Origin: an uncultured Muribaculaceae bacterium
GTDB lineage: Bacteria > Bacteroidota > Bacteroidia > Bacteroidales > Muribaculaceae
Reading direction: 5' to 3'
Assembly: GCA_910578075.1 (NCBI GenBank)
Contig: CAJTPK010000055.1
Location: 1 to 6,502, forward strand
Length of the DNA: 6,502 nt
Shown: in pieces, positions 1-5,354 of the stretch
Layout of the letters: each line of letters starts with the position of its first letter
Numbering within the stretch: position 1 is the first letter of the stretch
Notes under the pieces: generated by a model
Told to the model about the DNA's origin: nothing
Seen by the model: the letters and a program-made list of their open reading frames with translations, nothing else
Database searches by the model: none
Made by a program: the position numbers and the translations under genes

Positions 1-1
1 T

Positions 2-709
2 GTGCTGAAGATGATAATGAAGCACGGAGTTAAGAACAAGTGGATGGAACATGCCGAGTGGGACATCAAATATCCCACCAACACAACCCCGGCTGACATA
101 GAAGTATTGACAATAGCCAACCACAAGAAAATCCTCGACCACATAAAGGCCAATTTTTCGTTCAAGGCTCTGGGCATCTATCTTTGTCTCACCACCGGCC
201 TCCGTATCGGTGAAATCTGTGCCCTCCGATGGGAAGACATCAACACTCAAACTGGTACGTTGCAGGTGAAGCGAACAATCGAGCGCATCTATATCATTGA
301 AGGAGAAAAGAAGCACACCGAACTGGTAATCAACGACCCAAAGACTCCCAACTCCATCCGTGAGATACCATTGAGTGTGGAAGCACTCTCGCTCATCAAA
401 CCGCTTATGAAAGTGGTTAACAGCGGATTCTATGTTATCTCCAACGACAGTAAACCTATTGAACCGCGCACATATCGCAGCTACTATAAACGACTCATGG
501 AATCGCTTGGTATCCCGGCCATCAAGTTCCACGGCCTCCGACACTCATTTGCCACACGCTGCATCGAAAGCAACTGTGACTACAAGACCGTCAGCGTTCT
601 CTTAGGCCACTCCGACATCTCCACAACCCTCAATCTATACGTTCACCCTAACATGGAGCAGAAGAAGCGATGCATCTCTAAGATGTTCAAATCCCTCGGC
701 AAAAACTAA
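2..709 (+). CDS. Tyrosine recombinase/integrase, catalytic domain (5' end cut by window)
   Basis: This is a site-specific DNA recombinase of the phage-integrase family, which cuts and rejoins DNA through a phosphotyrosine intermediate. The visible 235 residues are the end of the core-binding domain (about 1-20) followed by a complete catalytic domain. All expected active-site residues are present: Arg68 in TGLRIGE, Lys114 in the beta-hairpin PKTPNSIREIPL, His177 and Arg180 in HGLRHSFA, His203 in LLGHSDIS and the nucleophile Tyr213 in LNLYVHP. Family members are usually 300-400 residues, so the N-terminal arm and most of the SAM-like domain lie before position 1. The GTG at position 2 is only the first in-frame codon, not a supported start. 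The gene converges on the minus-strand mobile element and is clearly different from the integrase at 5355-6433. It probably belongs to a neighbouring element or to the host. The reading frame is intact to the TAA stop. Confidence 0.9.
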   Translation: MLKMIMKHGVKNKWMEHAEWDIKYPTNTTPADIEVLTIANHKKILDHIKANFSFKALGIYLCLTTGLRIGEICALRWEDINTQTGTLQVKRTIERIYIIEGEKKHTELVINDPKTPNSIREIPLSVEALSLIKPLMKVVNSGFYVISNDSKPIEPRTYRSYYKRLMESLGIPAIKFHGLRHSFATRCIESNCDYKTVSVLLGHSDISTTLNLYVHPNMEQKKRCISKMFKSLGKN

Positions 710-720
710 TCTCCAAAATC

Positions 721-764
721 AAAATAAGCCTGGCAGAAGTAATAAATTCTGTCGGGCCTATTTT
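721..764. terminator. Bidirectional intrinsic terminator between convergent genes
   Basis: Two 18-base arms (721-738 and 747-764) pair around the 8-base loop GTAATAAA, with one mismatch and two G-U wobbles. The outer ends are AAAATA and TATTTT, so a U-rich tail is formed in either direction. The hairpin begins 12 bases after the stop of the plus-strand recombinase and also lies beyond the last minus-strand gene, as expected for a terminator shared by convergent units. Confidence 0.8.
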
Positions 765-789
765 GAAATTTATGATTTACAGGAAAAGT

Positions 790-831
790 ATTCGATATCA
801 AATCAGAAATCGAATGTGGGGAGGTCGATTT
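790..831. repeat. Two overlapping, mutually exclusive inverted repeats
   Basis: ATTCGAT (790-796) is complementary to ATCGAAT (809-815). The middle arm is also part of AAATCGA (807-813), which pairs with TCGATTT (825-831). Only one of the two hairpins can form at a time. The cluster sits between the last minus-strand gene and the shared terminator, near where the left boundary of the element is expected. It could be recombinase arm sites, a weak terminator or chance. No matching copy was seen near the integrase end of the window. Confidence 0.4.
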
Positions 832-860
832 TGCAGTGTGTACCACGGAAATAAGTTGCA

Positions 861-1352
861 CTACATCGTGAGTTGTGTGCCGGATTGCTGGTTGTCGATG
901 TGGTCGTAGGGGGCTTGCTTGCCGACTTCCCATTCGCAGTTGGCGGAGTGGGTGGATGATGGGTCGCGGGGCATGAGACGAGCAAGGACTGTGCATTGAT
1001 GAGTGGTGAAGACTTTGGCTTGTGTCGGGTTGTAGTCTGATTGACGGAGTGGGGGAGTGATGCTTCCGGTTGATTTGGCGGTAAGCTCCTTGATGCGGTT
1101 GGTCAGTTGGGTAGCGTCTTCATGGGTTATGCGCAGGATTGCGAGTTGACGAAGATAATAATTTGCCACTTCTCCTTGCAGTTTTGCATGGCAACGCAAT
1201 TCCTCGGCTGTGATAGGGTATGTCGCTGAGAACCCCTCAGTTGAAACTACGCGGAGTGCCTTTCCGCCATCGCGCATCTTGATTATGTTGACGCTTCCTA
1301 TTCTTGAACTGATGTCACTTACCGGATATTTTAACAGGACGGATTCAAACAT
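861..1352 (-). CDS. Hypothetical protein directly downstream of the relaxase remnant
   Basis: This is an unrecognised 163-residue protein. Its ATG (1352-1350) follows the TAG stop of the relaxase frame (1355-1353) with no base between, so translation is probably coupled and it would be the last gene of the mobilization operon. The first half looks like a mixed alpha/beta fold, with short hydrophobic stretches and a likely amphipathic helix at about residues 48-92 (ITAEELRCHAKL to TNRIKELTAK). The second half is rich in Ser, Thr, Gln and Pro and looks poorly ordered. There is no signal peptide, membrane segment or catalytic motif that I recognise. Its position suggests an accessory mobilization or element-encoded protein. 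A degraded reading frame in a decaying element is the alternative. Other frames here are open too but shorter and without coupling. Confidence 0.55.
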   Translation of the reverse strand: MFESVLLKYPVSDISSRIGSVNIIKMRDGGKALRVVSTEGFSATYPITAEELRCHAKLQGEVANYYLRQLAILRITHEDATQLTNRIKELTAKSTGSITPPLRQSDYNPTQAKVFTTHQCTVLARLMPRDPSSTHSANCEWEVGKQAPYDHIDNQQSGTQLTM

Positions 1353-1891
1353 CTAGGTTGAAAACATGGAGGCAGCAATACGTATCGCCACATCTTCCCT
1401 TTCGCTTTCTAGCGAGTTGAAGTACCATGCCGATTGACGAGGCGACATCTTACGTGTATGCTCTGTGCCATCGAACAACCGGATTGACATTTCGCCGTCT
1501 ACGCCGGATTTCCTAACCTCCATTGCGAACAGGTCGCGGTAAATATCAAGCGGACTCGCATTGCGCTCCTGCTTCTGCGCGAAGTCAATAAGTTCAGGCA
1601 TTTTTATCACCTTGCTGCCGTCAAGGGCCATCTTCAGGTTATGGTCAACGAGGCCGTAGCCACGGATCTCACCATTACGGTCTTTCTGAAAATGAATGTC
1701 TATGCCGAATTCTCAATCTTTCCGGCGCAGTCGAATTCGGCTTCATGCAACAGCTCCACCTTATGACGCATGGGTGCATTGACATTCTCCATAGCCATGC
1801 GCCGTGCCACGCCCTCGGCAACTTTACGTTCATTATATCCGGCACCGGGGAAGCCACCACCGGATACCATACCAAGTTTCTTGACTATCAT
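1353..1891 (-). pseudogene. Relaxase remnant, internally deleted and frameshifted
   Basis: The gene starts with ATG at 1891, overlapping the mobC stop in an ATGA tetranucleotide. The first 60 or so residues (MIVKKLGMVSGGG, then YNERKVAEGVA) resemble the N-terminus of Bacteroidota mobilization relaxases, which nick oriT and pilot the strand into the recipient. That frame stops at 1700. A second frame from about 1712 reads EFGIDIHFQKDRNGEIRGYG, then LVDH and LDGSKV, and runs to the TAG at 1353. This resembles the C-terminal part of the same family. Intact members are roughly 300-500 residues and carry an HxDxxxHxH-type metal-binding motif in the middle. No such motif occurs here in any frame, and the two remnants total only about 180 residues. 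I infer that an internal deletion at about 1704-1715 removed the HUH nuclease core and shifted the frame. The ATG at 1631 lies within the C-terminal remnant and is not a separate gene start. Confidence 0.7.
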
Positions 1892-2259
1892 AGCCGCTCA
1901 TTGATTTGGTTCAGATGCCCCCAAATGGCAGAGAGATCATTTCGGAAAAATACAAACGGTTGGATATCCGAGGTGGACAATCCGTAGGGCGACACCTTCA
2001 TACGCTCGTTAATCTGATGGGCGGTCTGATTGACGTTCGTACCGATTTTCTTCAACTGCCGCAGAATAGCGGTCAGCAACGCTGTGATTTCGGAGGTGGC
2101 AGGCGAAGGCGTAACCTCTCCATTATATTGCAGAGTGGCGCAACGGATACAAGCACTTAAGTTGCCCTTGAAATGGCTGTCAGCTTTGGCGCGGATCGCT
2201 TCGGCTGTCGCTTCATCCACACGAAGCCGTATTATGATGTTCTTATTATTTGATGACAT
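1888..2259 (-). CDS. mobC: MobC-like relaxosome accessory protein
   Basis: This 123-residue protein fits the MobC family of plasmid and IME mobilization proteins, which bind oriT and help the relaxase open the DNA at nic. Residues 7-45 (IIIRLRVDEATAEAIRAKA to LSACIR) look like a ribbon-helix-helix DNA-binding domain: one beta strand and two helices. Residues 69-84 (LKKIGTNVNQTAHQIN) are the characteristic MobC signature. The length is normal. The stop overlaps the relaxase start by four bases (ATGA), the usual translational coupling. The ATG at 2259 is the first good start, and the gene is preceded by about 300 bases with repeats and hairpins that probably contain oriT. The reading frame is intact even though the partner relaxase is destroyed. 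Confidence 0.85.
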   Translation of the reverse strand: MSSNNKNIIIRLRVDEATAEAIRAKADSHFKGNLSACIRCATLQYNGEVTPSPATSEITALLTAILRQLKKIGTNVNQTAHQINERMKVSPYGLSTSDIQPFVFFRNDLSAIWGHLNQINERL

Positions 2260-2356
2260 GATGTTACTATGCCTTGATGCTCGGATGTTCTTATGATATT
2301 ATGTTTGTATGTCATAATGCCATAAAGACTATATGTCTTGATGATTGCATATATTG

Positions 2357-2376
2357 ATTTCATGGTCACATGAAAT
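2357..2376. repeat. 8-bp inverted repeat ATTTCATG/CATGAAAT
   Basis: This is a perfect 8-bp dyad with a 4-base GTCA centre. It could be an operator for mobC expression or a relaxosome protein site. Half of it (GGTCACATGA) recurs in similar form at 2570-2579. Confidence 0.5.
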
Positions 2377-2394
2377 TTTAATCCTTATAAAAGA

Positions 2395-2443
2395 CTGCGA
2401 GTTCCGAGCGGGATTGACCCAACTCTGCGAGGTGGCGGGATTG
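2395..2443. repeat. Tandem composite direct repeat CTGCGAG...GCGGGATTG
   Basis: CTGCGAG occurs at 2395-2401 and 2425-2431. GCGGGATTG follows each copy at 2408-2416 and 2435-2443. The gap inside each unit is 6 and 3 bases. Repeats next to a hairpin are typical binding sites for relaxosome proteins at oriT. Confidence 0.6.
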
Positions 2444-2463
2444 CCGTTGTGGGAACAATCGGC
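2443..2463. repeat. Hairpin within candidate oriT
   Basis: GCCGTTGT (2443-2450) pairs with ACAA-T-CGGC (2455-2463), with a single bulged T and a GGGA loop. It directly adjoins the repeat pair on its left and another hairpin on its right. Confidence 0.55.
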
Positions 2464-2465
2464 AT

Positions 2466-2482
2466 ATCTTGCACAGCAAGAT
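2466..2482. repeat. Perfect 7-bp hairpin ATCTTGC-ACA-GCAAGAT
   Basis: The 7-base arms are perfect with a 3-base loop. The CTTGC core of the arm recurs twice at 2508-2512 and 2516-2520. This is the most oriT-like structure in the region, where relaxases recognise a short hairpin beside the nick. Confidence 0.6.
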
Positions 2483-2541
2483 TTATACACCAATGATGTC
2501 TGACAAACTTGCTCTCTTGCCTCATTCGATGGGTCTCATGT

Positions 2542-2585
2542 AAAATGTCAAAGTGTCGAAAATGTCAAGGGTCACATGACATTTT
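2542..2585. repeat. AAAATGTCA direct and inverted repeats at the 3' end of the DUF3987 gene
   Basis: AAAATGTCA occurs at 2542-2550 and 2559-2567, 17 bases apart, and its reverse complement TGACATTTT is at 2577-2585. The second and third copies form a 9-bp hairpin that includes the stop codon of the DUF3987 frame. It may be a weak terminator for that gene, or protein-binding iterons at the edge of the oriT region. Confidence 0.5.
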
Positions 2586-3964
2586 TGTATAGTGTCCGTG
2601 TTCTTCTTTTCTGAAAAGGGCAGAGTTTTTCAGGAAACGTTTTACCGTTGACTCCGACATCCCAAGTGACCGTCCGATGTCGATGGCATCCGAAGTCCGG
2701 AAGTCGTAGGGCAAAGCGTCGAGGAGTTCAGACTGCCGTTTATCGAGATTGCCGGATAAGGATACACGAATAACGCGGTTTTCCATCTCACGGAAATACT
2801 CAACCAACTTGATAGCAGCCTCCGCGCTCCCGGTATCTATCAGTGTTGCCGACTCTTCGGTGCAGATATTCTTCATTATCCGGATGATGAGGCAGAAGCG
2901 CATGAGATAGGTTTCAAGTTTACCGCACACGGCTTTCTCAGCGTCTGACTCGGTAGCTGAATATATCGCATTGTTAACGCTCTCCTTCCATTCGCACAGT
3001 TTCCTATGGGCTTCACGGGAGAAGGTCAATTCCATTGGCTGTTCTTTTCCCTTGAAGTCAAAAGTGGCAACCTTGCGGATTATCCGCTCCCATTGCTCCA
3101 TGACGCCGTCCGGCATACGGCGAGTGCCCATGTAGGCATATCGGTAATGTCGGGATAGACTTTAAGAAAGCGGGATGAAAAGCCATTGACAACGCGCTCG
3201 CCACCAAACTGCTTTGCAAGCCGTCCCGGTTGTGTGCTTCCGATTATGGAGCAATACGGGTTCGGCAGGAAAATGTGTTCATCGGCAGATTTTCGGATAT
3301 ATTTGAACGGCGTACCACTGAACGCGCTGAGAAAATAACTCTCATCCGAACTGTTGTAGCGGTTGAAGTTGGCAAACAGGCTTTCAAGCTCATCGCTGTA
3401 AAGTATCACGCCCTGCGGATTGTCGCGCATGGCACCAATCAACGCCTCGATGGTCGCATCGACAACCACATGACACCTGCGCCTCGGTCGCTCCATATCC
3501 TCCGGCAAAGACAGTGCCCCGCGCTCCTTCGGAGATTTGGTCTCCCATTGCTTGTATTCCCTCTGTTGGGCGCAATATTCCCGGTCATACTCATGGTCGA
3601 GGTTGAGCAGAGGCGAAAGAGCGAGCCTGTGCGGTGGTGTCTTGCCGCAACTCGGATAACCGACAAGTGCCACATACATAATCGGTCTCTCAACCCACGT
3701 CGCCGAAAACCGCACCGTCCAACGGTTACCCATTGCAGTAGCGAAAGTGGTGAACATGGACGCAGATATGAAATTGACGTTGAAATGCTCATACTCAACC
3801 AACGCCTCCACGATATTACGTATAGTCATAGGAAACACGCTTAGAGGGAAAGAGGATACTACCTTTTGCAGTTTGCTTTGAGGGATAACAGGCTCATCCT
3901 CATGCAGCCCACAAACCGGACGCGGTGGCATCCTGCGATTATAATAATAAGCAGCTATTACCAT
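2565..3964 (-). pseudogene. DUF3987 family ATPase/primase-helper-like protein, frameshifted
   Basis: The gene starts with ATG at 3964, overlapping the HTH gene stop by 7 bases. The first frame (294 codons, ending at 3080) carries a P-loop ATPase core. It shows Walker A GYPSCGKT at residues 102-109, a Walker B-like GVILYSDE at 185-192, and the family sequence FNRYN...FLSAFSG followed by GFSSRFLKVYP near 261-271. A second frame (188 codons, starting at 3131) continues the family: a helical middle with AIKLVEYF and a winged-helix-like end, SLGMSESTVKRFL. Adding one base in the GGG run at 3127-3129 restores PTWGTRRMPDGV across the break and gives about 466 residues, a normal family length. DUF3987 proteins are common on Bacteroidota mobile elements beside replication and mobilization genes; their exact reaction is not established. 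The break is either real decay or a homopolymer sequencing error. Confidence 0.8.
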
Positions 3965-4320
3965 CCGAATTTAGGTTTGCGGCGCATGGTCGATTTCATC
4001 TCGGCAAGAATCTCGCCTGATGATTTGGAGCCATCGCAGGCGTGCTGTTCCTGCCATGCGATAAGTTCCGAGGGACGGAACTCAAGCATCTTTCCAACCT
4101 TGTAGTGTGGCAGTATGCCATCGCGTACCATGTGATACACAGTCGATTTCTTGCGACGGAGAATTTTACAAGCCTCGTCGATGCCAACAAGACGGTTGTC
4201 AGGTTGGGAGGGTTTCATGCCGATAGCCTCTTTCACGAGAGATTTCAGTCCCTCGATTTCGTTAATCAGACTGCCCACCAGATGTGGGAGCGAGTCAAAT
4301 GAAGGATTTGTATTTTCCAT
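3958..4320 (-). CDS. Helix-turn-helix (MerR/excisionase-like) DNA-binding protein
   Basis: This is a 120-residue DNA-binding protein. Residues 12-33 (LVGSLINEIEGLKSLVKEAI) form a predicted amphipathic helix, probably for dimerization. Residues 44-92 (LVGIDEACKILRRKKSTVY to LIAWQEQ) are a typical HTH_17 domain: a 'layer' of helix-turn-helix followed by a wing ending in the FRPSELIAW motif seen in excisionase-type proteins. The C-terminus is basic. The last codons overlap the start of the DUF3987 gene by seven bases, so the two form one translational unit, an arrangement common in Bacteroides mobilizable elements. The protein could act as excisionase/directionality factor for the adjacent integrase, as transcription regulator, or as replication-initiation helper. 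The start is supported by a TAnnTTTG box 24 bases upstream. Confidence 0.85.
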   Translation of the reverse strand: MENTNPSFDSLPHLVGSLINEIEGLKSLVKEAIGMKPSQPDNRLVGIDEACKILRRKKSTVYHMVRDGILPHYKVGKMLEFRPSELIAWQEQHACDGSKSSGEILAEMKSTMRRKPKFGW

Positions 4321-4343
4321 ATTTTACGTTTTAGAATTTGTCG

Positions 4344-4378
4344 CAAAATTATGGGTATCGGCAATGGTGAACCGGTGA
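4344..4378 (-). promoter_or_regulatory. Promoter of HTH-DUF3987 unit with shared upstream motif
   Basis: Read on the minus strand, TAATTTTG (4351-4344) matches the Bacteroidota -7 box TAnnTTTG and lies 24 bases before the HTH start codon. Twelve bases further upstream is TTCACCAT (4371-4364), preceded after two bases by TCACC (4378-4374), over the -33 region. The same arrangement with the same spacing precedes the integrase at 6468-6502. Confidence 0.7.
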
Positions 4379-4387
4379 GGGAAACGG

Positions 4388-5110
4388 TTATTTTGCTGAT
4401 TGGTAGAGTTTCACCGATATATAACAGATGCCGAGTTTCTTGGCAAGAGGATAAGGTGTCAGAGGCAGACGCGGCTCGACTTTAGGGAGAGTGAAAGCAC
4501 CCTCATCAGAAGAAGGTTTTTTGGCTATGGTGCTTATCTCAACATCCGCGAGTTGCCATGGAAATTGTGATTTCAGAAATTCGGCCATTATGGTATTGGA
4601 TATTTTAAGCCGTTTGGCGATATTCCACCCGAAATGATACACGTCATGAGTGCGGAATTTTGAGATACGGCGATTTACGGAGGTCTGCTGTGTGGATTCT
4701 CCAAGAATAAAGGCTTTCAGATTATTGTCAAGAGCCATCAGTTCCTCATTGGTCAGCACTCCGGCAAATGTCCCCAAGGTATAAGCTATCACTTCCTGAG
4801 CCTTAGGGGTTTCGAGCGGTGAAATATTAACATGAGTTACGACATCCATTTCCTCTGATTGTTCGACAGCCTTATCCTTTCTGCGCTTGAATGATATAAC
4901 ACCTAATGGCTCTCTAACAAGAGGGATGATAAAGAATCGTATGCCATATTCTACGGAAAGATAGCATAGCGTAAACATAAGAAAAGTTGTAAGCAAGGAG
5001 TTTACGGAAGTCGCCAGGGATGCTTCTCCGGTTGAGAAACCTACGGAAATAGCCTTACCTGCGATGCAGACAAGGACTATTGTACGTATTGAATTCAGAT
5101 GTGTGTTCAT
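4388..5110 (-). CDS. Hypothetical mobile-element membrane protein with two transmembrane helices
   Basis: This 240-residue protein starts at the ATG at 5110-5108. An in-frame TTG further upstream lies inside the promoter box and is unlikely to be used. It has two likely membrane helices near the N-terminus, at residues 7-26 (SIRTIVLVCIAGKAISVGFS) and 37-65 (a hydrophobic run containing LLTTFLMFTLCYLSVEYG). A basic FKRRKDK patch follows, suggesting a cytoplasmic C-terminal domain of about 160 residues. That domain contains FRTHDVYHFGWNIAKRLK (about 152-169) and an FPWQLADVEISTI-like stretch. I associate this kind of sequence with hypothetical proteins placed between the integrase and HTH genes of Bacteroidota mobile elements, but I cannot name a function. 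The frame is intact, unlike its neighbours, and it has its own promoter. Confidence 0.75.
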   Translation of the reverse strand: MNTHLNSIRTIVLVCIAGKAISVGFSTGEASLATSVNSLLTTFLMFTLCYLSVEYGIRFFIIPLVREPLGVISFKRRKDKAVEQSEEMDVVTHVNISPLETPKAQEVIAYTLGTFAGVLTNEELMALDNNLKAFILGESTQQTSVNRRISKFRTHDVYHFGWNIAKRLKISNTIMAEFLKSQFPWQLADVEISTIAKKPSSDEGAFTLPKVEPRLPLTPYPLAKKLGICYISVKLYQSAK

Positions 5111-5112
5111 GT

Positions 5113-5135
5113 GGATAAAATCTGTTGTTTTATCC
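5113..5135 (-). promoter_or_regulatory. Leader hairpin GGATAAAA/TTTTATCC upstream of the membrane-protein gene
   Basis: Perfect 8-base arms (5113-5120 and 5128-5135) with a 7-base loop lie between the promoter box and the ATG, two bases from the start codon. The hairpin would be at the extreme 5' end of the transcript. It could be an operator for a dimeric repressor or an RNA structure that masks the start. Confidence 0.6.
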
Positions 5136-5137
5136 TG

Positions 5138-5145
5138 CAAAAGTA
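5138..5145 (-). promoter_or_regulatory. -7 box TACTTTTG of the membrane-protein gene
   Basis: Read on the minus strand, TACTTTTG fits the Bacteroidota TAnnTTTG box and ends 27 bases before the ATG at 5110. No convincing -33 TTTG was found, and the TTCACCAT element of the other two promoters is absent. Its position decides against the TTG start at 5140. Confidence 0.6.
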
Positions 5146-5311
5146 TAATATGCCGATTGCTAAATACGAAATTTTGGACACAATTTCTATCCGGTCATGT
5201 CCTTTTTTAACAACCGTATTGCTAACATGAACTAAAATGAAATAATATGGAAACCAATGGTTTATTATCGGACAACTATGTCACCGGATAGAAGTCACAA
5301 GATGAGGAAAC
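5146..5311. other. Intergenic region with nested inverted repeats
   Basis: There is no gene here. The 11-bp arms TTCTATCCGGT (5185-5195) and ACCGGATAGAA (5283-5293) flank 87 bases. The left arm lies inside a smaller dyad GGACA...TGTCC (about 5176-5202). In the middle is the palindrome AAACCA-A-TGGTTT (5251-5263), flanked by ATAATA and TATTAT (5242-5268). The region lies between the integrase terminator and the promoter of the next gene. The repeats could be recombinase, excisionase or replication-protein sites. Confidence 0.5.
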
Positions 5312-5344
5312 AGCAACCGTGGTCCGCACTGAACCACGGTTGCT
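5312..5344 (-). terminator. Terminator downstream of the integrase
   Basis: AGCAACCGTGGT (5312-5323) and ACCACGGTTGCT (5333-5344) form a perfect 12-bp GC-rich stem with a 9-base loop, 10 bases past the integrase stop. On the minus strand it is followed by a short T-rich GTTTCC tail. It separates integrase transcription from the membrane-protein gene. Confidence 0.8.
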
Positions 5345-5354
5345 TCTGATGATT

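Larger units (their letters stand above)
2260..2564. other. Non-coding region upstream of mobC; candidate origin of transfer
   Basis: No gene is visible in these 305 bases. The region sits immediately upstream of mobC, where oriT lies in most MobC/relaxase modules, and holds an unusual density of repeats. The left part (2260-2345) is AT-rich with two weak dyads: TTATGA/TCATAA (2291-2317) and AAGAC/GTCTT (2325-2339). An 8-bp dyad follows at 2357-2376. The core at about 2385-2523 has a repeated CTGCGAG/GCGGGATTG pair (2395-2443), two adjacent hairpins (2443-2482) and a pair of CTTGC words (2508-2520). The oriT assignment rests on position and structure; I do not recognise an exact nic sequence. 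No TAnnTTTG promoter box facing mobC was found. Confidence 0.55.

Noticed and set aside
706..996. Minus-strand frame of 96 codons overlapping the end of the unknown gene
   Set aside because: It runs through the terminator hairpin and overlaps a longer frame with a coupled start; its composition is low-complexity His/Pro/Arg.
1353..1631. Separate 92-residue gene starting at the internal ATG (1631)
   Set aside because: Relaxase-like sequence continues upstream of this ATG in the same frame to about 1712, so it is the C-terminal part of the broken relaxase.
2395..2585. CRISPR-like repeat array
   Set aside because: Repeats are short (7-9 bases), only two or three copies, with uneven spacers and no cas gene.
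3080..3131. Programmed frameshift joining the two DUF3987 frames
   Set aside because: No slippery heptamer or downstream pseudoknot is evident, and DUF3987 proteins are normally encoded in one frame.
3230..3844. Long plus-strand open frame of 204 codons
   Set aside because: It is antisense to the ATPase core of the DUF3987 gene, whose motifs are clear. The plus-strand product is rich in Arg and His and resembles no family.
5111..5140. TTG start at 5140 extending the membrane protein by 10 residues
   Set aside because: The TTG is part of the TACTTTTG promoter box, so it would not be inside the transcript; the ATG at 5110 is preferred.
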